60,000 nucleotides of DNA, taken from Strigamia acuminata (Eukaryota; Arthropoda; Chilopoda; Geophilomorpha; Linotaeniidae). This document shows, piece after piece, positions 43,513 through 53,403 of the stretch. The DNA lies in contig OX442319.1 in NCBI GenBank assembly GCA_949358305.1, positions 12,340,001 to 12,400,000 of the forward strand, written 5' to 3'. The position numbers and the translations under genes were made by a program. How positions within the stretch are numbered: position 1 is the first letter of the stretch; every line of letters begins with the position of its first letter. The notes below the pieces were generated by a model. It made no database searches and was not told where the DNA came from. It was given only the letters and a program-made list of their open reading frames with translations.

Positions 43513-43524
43513 TGGTAGCAGAGG
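43513..43524 (+). promoter_or_regulatory. Primer-binding site, initiator tRNA-Met type
   Basis: TGGTAGCAGAGG lies two bases after the LTR. It is complementary to the CCTCTGCTACCA 3' end of animal initiator tRNA-Met, the usual primer for copia elements. Confidence 0.8.
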
Positions 43525-43683
43525 CCAATGGTTTAAGACACACAAAAAGTATACAATTACAAGTCACGAGAGAAGCGGCTGAATTTTTTCAAACGAGGGA
43601 GCGATAAGACGTAAGTCGCTGAAAAATCAACCAAAAACGTGAAGTCAAAAAAAAAAAAAAAAAAAAAAAAAATACACAACAAG

Positions 43684-46600
43684 ATGACCACCACAAAACT
43701 CCATGTGGTTTCGAACGTGGAACTCCTGAACGACTCAAACTACACCCTGTGGTCAGAGAGAATTGAAACGATTCTGAGAGGACGAAAGCTGTGGCGAGCG
43801 GCCATCGCAGGAGCGGAACCCCCACACGGTGTGGCCGACGCCGAGGACTTCGAGGCCAAAGAGAAAATATGGGAGACGTGGGACGACAAAAATGCCGAAG
43901 CGATCGAGATAATGATTGGCACATTGACGGGCGACCAGGTGTTGAAGTACCGCGCTTCCCGAAACGCAAAAATTCTTTGGGAGAAGATCAAGGAAAATAT
44001 GCAGACGGACAACACGCAGCTTCAATTAGAATGCAACATGCAATTAACGCATTGCAAGATGGACAAGACGGAGACCATCGACCACTATTTGAACCGAATC
44101 GAAGCACTCCAGACGGAAAGCGCCCAACTCGGTAAGGACATTACTGACCTGGAAGTGAGATTTTATGCCCTTCACGGACTGAGAGACGAATTCCACCCCA
44201 CCGCATTGGCAATCAAAGCAAACAAGACGCTTACAAACAAGGAGGCACGCGCGATGCTAAAACAAACCGAGACGAGGGGGCAGAAAGCCAACGAGACACG
44301 CGCACCAGATGCAGCTTACGAGACCAAGGTGAAAAGATTCGAGAAGGGCACGGGCGTGCGCAAGTGCTACAACTGCGACATGCCGGGGCACACGGCGGGA
44401 GAGTGCCGTAATCCCACGCTTTGCTACAACTGCCGGGGAACTGGACACCGAGCGAGCGAGTGCAGACAGCCAAAGAGGGAGAATAAAAACGGCGGACGCA
44501 ACGCAAAGAAGCCACACTCGAAGGGGCCACCAAGAACACTGCGTGCACGCGAAATCGGACCCGAGAGGCCACAGAGAATGCTGAGAGCGTTCGAAGTCGA
44601 AGATAAGGAACCACAGGAACCTATGGAGAGCATCGGGACACCTGAAGATGACGTAAGTGAAAAATTTGATGAAATATTAGAAGAAACATTAGAAGAAAAT
44701 TTAGAGGAAAATTTAGAAGAAAAATTTGAAGAGAAAATAGTAGAGAAAATAGAAGAAAAATTAGTAGGAAAAATAGAAGAAAATTTAGAGGAAAATGTAG
44801 AAGAAAAATTTGAAGAGAAAATAGTAGAGAAAATAGACGGAAAATTAGTGGGAAAAATAGAAGAAAAAGGTTTCATTGCGACATGCGAGCGGGCGGGGCG
44901 TTGCGAAGAAAATAATGAGCAATGGATACTGGATTCGGGCGCCACATCCCACATGGCGAAGTCAAGGGGTATATTCGCGACGTATACGCCGGAGAGCCGT
45001 GCAATTCAAGTAGCGGACGAAGGCACGACGATTAGAACGAGCGGGATCGGGGATATCTGCGTGAAAACGACGACGAGCCAAGACGTGCTGCGACTCGAGC
45101 GGGTGTTGCACGTGCCAAGACTTGATTCAAACTTACTGTCGGTGCCCAAGATCGTTGACAAGAAGATGAAAGTCCTATTTGAAGAGAAAAAGGCAACAAT
45201 ACTGTCAACAGAAGGGGAGAAAATCCTAACCGCACTACGAGAGGGAGACAGTTTCGTCATAAATTTAAAAATCGAGAAAAACGGAAACGCGCGACAAACG
45301 AAAGAAATAAACACGACATGGCACCAACGACTTGGCCACCTGGCGCCCGACACGATGCGAACGATGATGAACGACCAACTGGTACGTGGATTGACATTAA
45401 ATCGAAACGAGAAGGCAAAATGTGACGCGTGCATTAGAAGCAAATTAACTCGCAAGCCACACAAGCCCGTGAACACACGACAATCAAGCGCTGTCATGGA
45501 TTTGTGGCACGTGGACCTCATCGGGCCCCTCAAACCCGAGTCATTAGGAAAAGCAAGATTCATTCTCACCGTGGTGGACGACTACAGCAGGAAAACATTG
45601 ATTAGAATTTTAAAAACAAAGGATGAAACGTCAGAAGAACTGAAAAATCTAATCACGAGATGCGAGCGGCAAACTGGGAGGCGACTCAGAAAAATTCGAA
45701 GCGACAACGGAGGGGAGTTCATCGTCGGGACCCTGAGCGCGTGGTTCAAGGAACGCGGAATTGACCACCAGCTGACCACACCTTTCTCACCTGCCAGCAA
45801 CGGAGTCGCGGAGCGCCACAACCGGACAATTATCGAGATGACAAGGACGATGTTGTGCGACGCGCAGCTGCCACTCAACTTTTGGGCCGAGTGTGCCACG
45901 ACGGCGGCACACATACGAAACTCGTGCACATCCAGGGCACACGGAAAGACGCCATCGGAAATCTGGGACAAGCGGAAACCAACCGTGAAGTATTTGAAGC
46001 GATACGGATGTGTCGCGTACACACTCATACGAGATGCAAACCGCACGAAGTTGGAACCGAAGGCGCAGAAAGGAATATTCGTGGGCTACTCACAAAATCG
46101 GAAAGCATACCGAATCTACAACCCCAACACGAGGAAAATAAATGAAGAAAGAAACGTGAGATTCCTGGAACACGAGTTGGGAGCGACGCTGCTACACGGA
46201 GAAGCCCAACCCGAAACGACACACTGCAACGTACTATTTGAGTTTCAAGAAACTGATACAGAGGCTGAGAATGCACCACGAGACGAAAATGAAATCACAC
46301 GACCCGAACAAGATGGAAACGAGAACGAGCCCACACAAAACGAGAGCGAGCCGACACAAGACGAGAGGGAGTCGACACCAGACGAAAACGAACCGACTCG
46401 AGACAAGACCGAACCGACACAAAGCGGAAATGCAGCCAATACACAAGCGAATAAAATCGGACGACCAAAGGGCACCACCAACGCTGCAAATACAGAAAAA
46501 TTACGCGAACAAAGGGCCGAATACGAGCAAACACTCGTGCAACAAGGCGCGCGCAGAAGCAGCCGAAAAAGAAAACATAGAGCATATAGATCGGAAGTTA

Positions 46601-48138
46601 TTGAGCCCACGACGTACGACGAGGCCATGAAGTCAATGAATTCCGAGGAGTGGAAGAAAGCCACGGATGAAGAAATCGCATCTATGAAGCACCACCGGGT
46701 CTGGAGAATTACGAAACTCCCCGCAGGAGGAAAAACTGTAAAATGCAAATGGGTATTTAAAATAAAATCCAATCCGAACACTGGGGCTCAACGATTCAAG
46801 GCGAGACTAGTCGCCGCCGGTTATACGCAACGATGGGGCCAAGATTACGACACAACCTTCGCGCCCGTGATCCGAATCGAAACGATGCGTATGCTAATTA
46901 ATGACGCAATAAAGCGGGGCGGGACACTAAATCAATACGATGTAAAAGCAGCTTACCTACACGGCGAACTCGAGGAAACCATATTCATGGAACAGCCAAC
47001 CGGATACACAGAGGGAGATGGGAAGCAGGTATGCCAACTTCTGAAGAGTATATACGGACTTAAACAATCAGGCCGCTGCTGGTACGAGAAGCTCACGGAA
47101 GTCTTGAAGGGAGTCAAATTTGAACAGTCACCAGACGACCCGTGCCTGTTTATTGTGCGCAGAGGAGAGGAATATATGCTGATGGGGGTCTACGTAGATG
47201 ACGCCCTCGTATCCGCATCCAGCGCCAAATTTGAAAAATTAATAATTGGAAAAATTCGCGAAGAAATTGAGCTGTTAAGTATGGGACCACTGTCATCAAT
47301 TTTGGGGATCCAAGCGACATGGGACGGAGGAGAAATCCAGTTGCACCAGACCAAATATATTGAGGACATATTACTGCAATACGGAATGGAGGATTGCAAC
47401 CCCAAAAATACACCCATGGACCCCAATCAAAAATTGGACGAACACGAAGAAAGCCCAGAAGTCGATCCAAAGTCATACCAAGAACTAATTGGAAAAATTA
47501 TGTACTTGGCAACGAACACCCGTCCCGACTTGAGCTTCGCGATGAGCACATTGTCGCAGTACAATTGCAAGCCGAAGCAAATGCATTATTGCGCGTTGAA
47601 GCGCATCCTGAAGTATTTAAGAAGAACAATCGATTACAGACTGACGTATCGAAAGGAGGCGAGAAATTTGCATGCCTACACAGACGCCAGCTGGGACCGG
47701 ACAGAAGATGCGAAATCGTTTTCAGGATTCATCATAATAGACGGGACAGCAGTCATAAATTGGAGGTGCAAGAAGCAGAGCACTGTAGCAGCATCGAGCA
47801 CCGAGAGCGAGATGCATGCACTTTCAGAGGGCGTGAGGGACTTGGCGTGGACACAGAATCTAAACAACTTCATCACACCTCAACCACAAGAGAAATTGGC
47901 AACAGTGTTCTGCGACAGCCTGAACGCGACGCAACTGTTGCAGAGAGGGCCGCAAAAGGCAAGATCGAAATATCACAACCGGCGAATTCATCAGATCAAA
48001 GATGAAATTGAAGGCGGACGAATTAATGTAAAACACATTCCTGGAGAAAACATGCTTGCGGATTTCCTGACTAAACCGCTAGCCGGACCACCATTGGAGA
48101 GAAACATGGTCGGACTGGGAATAAAGAAGAACGAATGA
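43684..48138 (+). CDS. Copia Gag-Pol polyprotein
   Basis: It starts at ATG 43684 (MTTTKLHVVSN), just after a run of 26 A (43647-43672); 1484 residues. In order: a Gag domain; two CCHC knuckles (CYNCDMPGHTAGEC and CYNCRGTGHRASEC); a Glu/Lys-rich repeat (44640-44875, EENLEE/EEKIVEK units); protease (DSGATSHM); integrase HHCC and DDE region (IRSDNGGEF, NGVAERHN); reverse transcriptase (WVFKIKSN, catalytic YVDD at 47191-47202); and RNase H (YTDASWD, DFLTKPL). The order PR-IN-RT-RH defines copia. All catalytic motifs seem intact and there are no internal stops. The acidic repeat between Gag and protease is unusual. Confidence 0.95.
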   Translation: MTTTKLHVVSNVELLNDSNYTLWSERIETILRGRKLWRAAIAGAEPPHGVADAEDFEAKEKIWETWDDKNAEAIEIMIGTLTGDQVLKYRASRNAKILWEKIKENMQTDNTQLQLECNMQLTHCKMDKTETIDHYLNRIEALQTESAQLGKDITDLEVRFYALHGLRDEFHPTALAIKANKTLTNKEARAMLKQTETRGQKANETRAPDAAYETKVKRFEKGTGVRKCYNCDMPGHTAGECRNPTLCYNCRGTGHRASECRQPKRENKNGGRNAKKPHSKGPPRTLRAREIGPERPQRMLRAFEVEDKEPQEPMESIGTPEDDVSEKFDEILEETLEENLEENLEEKFEEKIVEKIEEKLVGKIEENLEENVEEKFEEKIVEKIDGKLVGKIEEKGFIATCERAGRCEENNEQWILDSGATSHMAKSRGIFATYTPESRAIQVADEGTTIRTSGIGDICVKTTTSQDVLRLERVLHVPRLDSNLLSVPKIVDKKMKVLFEEKKATILSTEGEKILTALREGDSFVINLKIEKNGNARQTKEINTTWHQRLGHLAPDTMRTMMNDQLVRGLTLNRNEKAKCDACIRSKLTRKPHKPVNTRQSSAVMDLWHVDLIGPLKPESLGKARFILTVVDDYSRKTLIRILKTKDETSEELKNLITRCERQTGRRLRKIRSDNGGEFIVGTLSAWFKERGIDHQLTTPFSPASNGVAERHNRTIIEMTRTMLCDAQLPLNFWAECATTAAHIRNSCTSRAHGKTPSEIWDKRKPTVKYLKRYGCVAYTLIRDANRTKLEPKAQKGIFVGYSQNRKAYRIYNPNTRKINEERNVRFLEHELGATLLHGEAQPETTHCNVLFEFQETDTEAENAPRDENEITRPEQDGNENEPTQNESEPTQDERESTPDENEPTRDKTEPTQSGNAANTQANKIGRPKGTTNAANTEKLREQRAEYEQTLVQQGARRSSRKRKHRAYRSEVIEPTTYDEAMKSMNSEEWKKATDEEIASMKHHRVWRITKLPAGGKTVKCKWVFKIKSNPNTGAQRFKARLVAAGYTQRWGQDYDTTFAPVIRIETMRMLINDAIKRGGTLNQYDVKAAYLHGELEETIFMEQPTGYTEGDGKQVCQLLKSIYGLKQSGRCWYEKLTEVLKGVKFEQSPDDPCLFIVRRGEEYMLMGVYVDDALVSASSAKFEKLIIGKIREEIELLSMGPLSSILGIQATWDGGEIQLHQTKYIEDILLQYGMEDCNPKNTPMDPNQKLDEHEESPEVDPKSYQELIGKIMYLATNTRPDLSFAMSTLSQYNCKPKQMHYCALKRILKYLRRTIDYRLTYRKEARNLHAYTDASWDRTEDAKSFSGFIIIDGTAVINWRCKKQSTVAASSTESEMHALSEGVRDLAWTQNLNNFITPQPQEKLATVFCDSLNATQLLQRGPQKARSKYHNRRIHQIKDEIEGGRINVKHIPGENMLADFLTKPLAGPPLERNMVGLGIKKNE

Positions 48139-48179
48139 AGTATTCCATCGAGCAACATTGACGACCTGTAGGAGGGATT

Positions 48180-48416
48180 TGTTAGATTGACAGGCGCCAA
48201 TATTGCTACAGACATTAAAGGATTAGGAACAGGACCTCGTGGACAAAGGGAGAGAAGAAGCGCAGGGTCGTGAACTGTCAGCGACCCCAACTAAACAACC
48301 AATGAGAGAATTTCGTTTTGACCCCACAAACTGTATTTAACCCCCCTGTTCAGAAATAAAACTCACTTGTCAATTTTCAACCTTTCAACACGTGTGTTCT
48401 TTTGAGATGTACAACA
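48180..48416 (+). repeat. 3' LTR of the copia element
   Basis: It is identical to the 5' LTR as read by eye. After its CA end comes the duplicated AGAAA and the remainder of the NLR copy. Confidence 0.92.
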
Positions 48417-48638
48417 AGAAAATCGTACAAATTCTGGGAAATGCGTAATTGCAAGTTTATTTCCAAGCGATCGTTCCTCAACGCGTTTGGAGCGTACAAG
48501 TTACTGCCCAATAAAGCAATAACTAGTACAGCGCCCTCTCATTTGGATTGTCGTATTGCGGTGGCCCGGGTGCCACCGGGAAATTATGTTTTATTTTATT
48601 GTTTCGGAAACAAGACAATTTCGAGCAAAAGGAAATAA

Positions 48639-48900
48639 ACAATTCCGAATTTTATTTATTTAGTGCATTTAACAAAAGTTTGCTTTATTTTATTATTATT
48701 TTGCATTTTTATCTCGAAATAAGTCAATTCGAGTTCAAGGTCACCATTTTGTATGTAAATCGAATAAAATATATGCATTTGAATTATAAACCAGTTGAAT
48801 TTATTTTGAGTCTTGAAAGTTGCCAAAATTGGCAGTTTTATTATTATTTTGTGCCACAAAATGACAGCAGCATAATTGAGTAATTAGTAGCTATTTTTAG
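48639..48900. other. A+T-rich spacer, no gene seen
   Basis: This is sequence between the end of the second NLR copy and the leader/LTR of the large gypsy element. No family resemblance is visible. Confidence 0.4.
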
Positions 48901-49791
48901 AACTCTGCCTGTCTGCAGAAAACAGCTGAGCGGGAGGTTGCCAGGGCAACCCACCCACAAGCTAAGCAATACAGGAAGTGTTTCCTGCTAATAAGGAAAT
49001 TTAGCAGAAACACTTCAGTCTTACTTTGAAAACCTTGTTGAAACCACCACGTGAAATTGCATCCAGAAAAACCTGAAAACTCTGCTGTGATTTTGTGGCT
49101 AATTTGCCAAGATTTTTAAGACTCATCATTTCTTGTAATAGTGCACCCACTATTACGAGATATTTTCTTGTGATAACCACATTGTTATCACGAGAGCCCG
49201 TTTCTTGCAACAACCTGCTTGTTGTTGTGAGATTTCTTTCTTGTCGCTAAACAGGCGACGAGATATTTGTATTTTGCCAAGTTTGGCGACCCGCCGTCAA
49301 GGTCGTCACTCGTGCCGGCGTGCCGAGTGAGATCCGAGTCGTGGGTGTCGTCCAAGTTGGATTTGTGTAACGTAACCGAGACGTTTTCGCCACCGTCACG
49401 GTCGTCTGTCGCGCCGTCGTGCCGAGCAGAGACCCGAGTCGTGTGGGTAATCGTTTATCGAGGTGATTTAGTCGTGGGAGTGCGGACGTTTGTGAGACGT
49501 CGCGTTTGAAGAAAACGTCGGGAAAACGTTCCGTCGGCGTACGAGAACGTTCCACCAACGAGACGGAGTCGAGAAGGAGGAAATCCAGCGCCCAGCCGTC
49601 GCAGGATTTGGAGAAGAACGCGCCGAGACGAGGACCGAAAACCAGCGTCTTCGCCGCCATTTTCCTATTTTCCTAATTTCGATAAGTATTTTGTTTAGTA
49701 TTTTGATTATGTTAACGGTAAAACGTAAAGTTAAGTAAGCTTTGTAGTTTCGTATATTATTTGTAAGTTTTGTGATTTATTCAAGACTGAG

Positions 49792-49976
49792 AATAAATCT
49801 CTATTGGGAGTTTTTAAAAGAGAAAAACATTTGTATTCTTTGAAATTAGTTAGTTAGTTAAATTCACTTAGGCCAATTAGACTAAATATAAATTTTAGTG
49901 ATAGTGAGTTTTGTAAGTCCTATAAACGGCAATCCATAGTGAGTCAGTTTTAGTAATAAGATTCCGGTTCACAACA
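49792..49976 (+). promoter_or_regulatory. LTR 3' portion with AATAAA, up to the CA end
   Basis: AATAAA at 49792-49797 precedes about 180 bp ending GGTTCACAACA, a reasonable R-U5 segment. Confidence 0.5.
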
Positions 49977-49978
49977 CT

Positions 49979-49991
49979 TGGGGGCCTGTCC
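49979..49991 (+). promoter_or_regulatory. Primer-binding site candidate, tRNA-Pro-like
   Basis: TGGGGGCCTGTCC begins two bases after the LTR's CA. It resembles the tRNA-Pro type TGGGGGCTCGTCC with one transposed pair. Confidence 0.6.
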
Positions 49992-50109
49992 TTTTGAACC
50001 TTAAGTGGATTTGCATTTTGTGTAAAATTCTAGGGACCTCCAGAATTTTTTTTTTGTAAAATCTTGTTAGTATTAAGTCTGTTTCTGTCTTCACTCTTTT
50101 TAATTGACC

Positions 50110-53100
50110 ATGGATCAAGAAAGAGACAGTAGAAGAGGAAAGGGCCCGACGCGTAAAGCCAGACGAACAGACGGAGCAACGGAAGACCATCACGACACAC
50201 GCTCGCGATCGTCGTCACGGTCAGCCGACGGCGGAAGAACGCCAAATCCGCTCAGTCAGGACTTTTGGCCTGCGACAAATGACGTTGTGCGCCAACTTGT
50301 GTCACGTCCACCCTCTCCCACGTCGATAGCAGAGAATGTTAGTTCTACTGCCAGTTTGAAGGCCGACTTATCGCATTTATCACGCGAAGAGTTGCTAGTT
50401 GTGGCCAAAAAAAGGGGTCAATTATTGAAAGCGCACCGTATTGCCGCGTCCAGGAGTAGGGACATTAGCGCTGTTACGTCTGGAACCAGTACTCCGACCC
50501 AGGAAAGATTGGAAAAGGTCCGCCAACGCATTCACGATCTAATGCAAGCAGCAGCTACCAGTTTGACGGAAGCGCAGCTGAAATATCTGGCAGGCGGCCC
50601 AATTACGGATGAAGAAGCAGCAGAGCGGGTGGCAGCAATACAAGCACGTGAAGATGACATTCGAATAGCTGGCTCAGAGGAGTACCAACTCATGAAACAA
50701 ATGAGGTTGGAGGAATGCCAATTCAAAAATTCCAAATTGGAATTGGAGCTTGTTACGAAGCAGAAAGAGAACCGACTACAACAAGAAAAAGACCAAATGG
50801 AAGCTTTTAAAGTGCGCTTGGACACTCGGCAACAAGCTTTGTTTGCAAGAGAAAAGGCAATGGAGACCGCAGTTCAAGATGAAAATGTCCGTCTTCGTCA
50901 AGCAACTCTGCAAGCGCAAGAAGATGCCGAGCGGATGCGCAAGGAGCTAGAAGATATGAAGTATCTCGCCCACATCAATTATCCAAGAGCTGTGGAGCCG
51001 CAGAGAAGCTCGCGTCCAGCAGATACTGGACAGAAAAGGACTGATTCTTTTGGGACTTCGTCCAAAAGAGGGAGGGAAGGTGCTGAAGAAGATTCAGCAA
51101 GTAAAAAATTGCTATCGTCACCAACTAGGAATTTATTTGAAGTCATTGACCAGTGGAGTGCTCAACATTGTCCCAACAACCAAGGACAGACCACTCAACA
51201 CAGAACAAAGACAACAGAAGTTAATTTGCAACCGGAAACCGTCACAATTCCAGCGACGAAAGGACAAAATGAACGTTCACGCGACGTGTACGCAGGAGAT
51301 TGGCCAGGAAAATATGACCAACACCAAATTGGTGCGTCAAATTTCAAACAATCGAAAAATCCGAAATCCAACAGAACCTTTCACCCTTGGGAAGACGATT
51401 CGAACAAATTAAAAAATACAGACGATGGAAAACAAGAACAGGGCGCTTCAGCAAATCCTTTCGCGTCAAGTCAAGATGTGGATGAGCGACACCTTCCACA
51501 ACGAAACGAGGGAAGGCGCCAGACTGAGCATTATCCCTCACAAGGTGACCAAGTAGTCCCAACACAAGAATTTCCAGAAAGAAATCGCCATTATGAAATC
51601 CGAGATAGGCGTCGTGATGACGTTTCACATCAACAACGTGACCATTATTTGTCATCACGTGGTAACACACATGAAAGAGATTCACGTTACCAATATGAAG
51701 ATCAAAATTATGACCGGCGATATTATACTAATGACTCGCGCCGAGAAGACGATTCACATTACAGGGATCGATCACGGCAGAGAGGTAATTCGCAACAACG
51801 CGATGAGTCACGTCAAAGAGGTGGTTCTCATCAAGACGATGAGCAATCTCGTCAAAATGAATGGCAAAGAGGCCGCAATAGTCCGCCACCAGGAGGCACA
51901 CGAAATGAAAAAGACGAACGAAAATACTCAAATTCGGAATATTTCCGACAAAATGAAGGAAATGACTCACGAAATTTCGGACAACGTCAACAGCGATCCG
52001 AATATCGTTCAGATGAGCACAGAACACCTGCTGGTGAAGCTAATGCGTCTCAAATGACTCCTGCACAGTGGCGAGAATTCATTAATAGTCAAATTGACGA
52101 ACGTTTAGCAAGAATTCCATCCAAAGCTCAAGAGATGGAAGAGGTTTTGCAAAAAAGAATTAGAAAATATTGTGCTGGAAATTGGTCACACACAGTTACT
52201 GACCCAAGTCAAATAAAATGGGATAGAATAACACCAGACCCGTTTGATGGAACTTGGCAAGCCGGAACTCAATTTTTTGATGACGTAATGCAAATTGCAA
52301 GAAGTCACGGCATTGACCCGAGAACCACATTAGACAAGATTATTCCCAAAATTCTGACTGGTGGTGCGGCAAAATGGTTCTATAGTCGCTCATTTGCATC
52401 ATGGAACGAATTTGTGCGTGCTTTCATGAAAGAATATGGAGAATCAAATGCAACTTTGTACCATAATTGGGATAACTTGAAACAAATGTTAGGTGAAGAT
52501 CTCCGCTCGTATTTGCGAAGGACGGAGGAATTACTTGATCAATTACCATACAATGTTGATGACTTTTCAGCTGATCGCCAATTCCGTCGAGGTTTAACGG
52601 AATTCTCAGAGAAAGTGTTGTCAATGGTCAAAGCACCTTTGGCGAATTCTTTTGAGAAATTGGCTGAATTTATGAGGACAAATCAGATGTACATTGACGA
52701 CCGTTACATCAAAGATTTGCCACCGGAGGAGCAAAGGGGACAAGAGGAGTTGCTGCGACGTCAAGCAAACTTTGCTAGAGGAGGTACGAAAGTGATGCAA
52801 CCTCGATCACTATTCACCATGCCTCGCAAGGAAGTCACATTTCAGCGCGGCAAAGATAATGAACCAACTCCTCACCCTCCTCCAAAAATTCCAACTAGAC
52901 CCACAGCTAGATGGGTACAGGAAGTTGATGATCAAAGAGATATGGCAAGTAACCAAATAATCTCTATGGAATTGACTGACGAACATATTGAGACTCTGGT
53001 TGAGGCAACAAACGCATTTTACGCTAAAAATAATGCGACAACGGCCAAATACAAGCCGCCAATGCAACCAAAGTCAACAGTCTCTAGTGACACCAAAGAA

Positions 53101-53403
53101 GGTCAAAGTCATACGCCAAAGACTTTTTCACTGGAATTTCCAGCTAAAACTCAATCACAGGAAACTGAAAGCAATAGTCAAGTAACGACTGCATCAGTTA
53201 AAAGTGAAGGAAGTGTAGAAACAGCTACTACACCAAGGATGACGCCTGACAACGCACCTTGTCATAACTGCGGTGCATTAGGACATTGGGCAAGACAGTG
53301 CCCACAACCAAAAAAGCAGTCTGCACCAAAAATGGACATTGAAAAGTTGGTGGACGCCCTCACTGAAGCCGTGCAAAAAAACTTGCGAGCGCGGGACCAG
53401 TAA
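50110..53403 (+). CDS. Gag protein of the large gypsy element, unusually long
   Basis: It starts at ATG 50110 in a good context (GACCATGG); the frame ends at TAA 53401, 1097 residues. The N-terminal third is basic and Ser-rich (RSRSSSRSADGG) and then coiled coil (KLELELVTKQKENRLQQEKD). The middle is a long low-complexity segment rich in R, Q, D, H and Y. The capsid-like domain follows (TPDPFDGTWQAGTQFFDD .. AAKWFYS .. FMKEYG), matching the retrotransposon Gag family. A single CCHC knuckle (CHNCGALGHWARQC) lies near the end. Gypsy Gags are usually 300-500 residues; the extra 600 are N-terminal. A -1 frameshift site lies in the last codons. Confidence 0.88.
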   Translation: MDQERDSRRGKGPTRKARRTDGATEDHHDTRSRSSSRSADGGRTPNPLSQDFWPATNDVVRQLVSRPPSPTSIAENVSSTASLKADLSHLSREELLVVAKKRGQLLKAHRIAASRSRDISAVTSGTSTPTQERLEKVRQRIHDLMQAAATSLTEAQLKYLAGGPITDEEAAERVAAIQAREDDIRIAGSEEYQLMKQMRLEECQFKNSKLELELVTKQKENRLQQEKDQMEAFKVRLDTRQQALFAREKAMETAVQDENVRLRQATLQAQEDAERMRKELEDMKYLAHINYPRAVEPQRSSRPADTGQKRTDSFGTSSKRGREGAEEDSASKKLLSSPTRNLFEVIDQWSAQHCPNNQGQTTQHRTKTTEVNLQPETVTIPATKGQNERSRDVYAGDWPGKYDQHQIGASNFKQSKNPKSNRTFHPWEDDSNKLKNTDDGKQEQGASANPFASSQDVDERHLPQRNEGRRQTEHYPSQGDQVVPTQEFPERNRHYEIRDRRRDDVSHQQRDHYLSSRGNTHERDSRYQYEDQNYDRRYYTNDSRREDDSHYRDRSRQRGNSQQRDESRQRGGSHQDDEQSRQNEWQRGRNSPPPGGTRNEKDERKYSNSEYFRQNEGNDSRNFGQRQQRSEYRSDEHRTPAGEANASQMTPAQWREFINSQIDERLARIPSKAQEMEEVLQKRIRKYCAGNWSHTVTDPSQIKWDRITPDPFDGTWQAGTQFFDDVMQIARSHGIDPRTTLDKIIPKILTGGAAKWFYSRSFASWNEFVRAFMKEYGESNATLYHNWDNLKQMLGEDLRSYLRRTEELLDQLPYNVDDFSADRQFRRGLTEFSEKVLSMVKAPLANSFEKLAEFMRTNQMYIDDRYIKDLPPEEQRGQEELLRRQANFARGGTKVMQPRSLFTMPRKEVTFQRGKDNEPTPHPPPKIPTRPTARWVQEVDDQRDMASNQIISMELTDEHIETLVEATNAFYAKNNATTAKYKPPMQPKSTVSSDTKEGQSHTPKTFSLEFPAKTQSQETESNSQVTTASVKSEGSVETATTPRMTPDNAPCHNCGALGHWARQCPQPKKQSAPKMDIEKLVDALTEAVQKNLRARDQ

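Larger units (their letters stand above)
43274..48416 (+). mobile_element. Full-length Ty1/copia LTR retrotransposon
   Basis: LTRs of 237 bp (43274-43510 and 48180-48416, TGTTAGATTG..GTACAACA) appear identical and are flanked by AGAAA (43269-43273 and 48417-48421). Each LTR carries CCAAT and an AATAAA. The purine stretch GGAGGG precedes the 3' LTR. The element is more G+C-rich than its surroundings and sits in the second NLR copy. Confidence 0.96.
41368..48638 (+). pseudogene. Second NLR (NACHT) copy, 5'-truncated by satellite and split by a copia element
   Basis: From 41368 (ACATTTCATCAAACTCC) the sequence follows the first NLR from about its base 22821, with Walker A GQPGFGKT, Walker B FILDGLDEM and the LSMLEFAAA winged-helix end. 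No stop or frameshift occurs up to 43273. A copia element then interrupts it. Similarity resumes at 48422 (KSYKFWEMRNC versus KKYKNLAMCEC in copy 1) to about 48545, and the frame stays open to a TAA at 48638 that overlaps an AATAAA. The N-terminal roughly 100 residues and promoter are missing, replaced by satellite. The coding sequence itself is undamaged apart from the two events, so the loss is recent. Confidence 0.85.

Noticed and set aside
48880-49010. Exact start of the 5' LTR of the large gypsy element
   Set aside because: Several TG dinucleotides are possible and the 3' LTR is not in the window for comparison, so no border is claimed.
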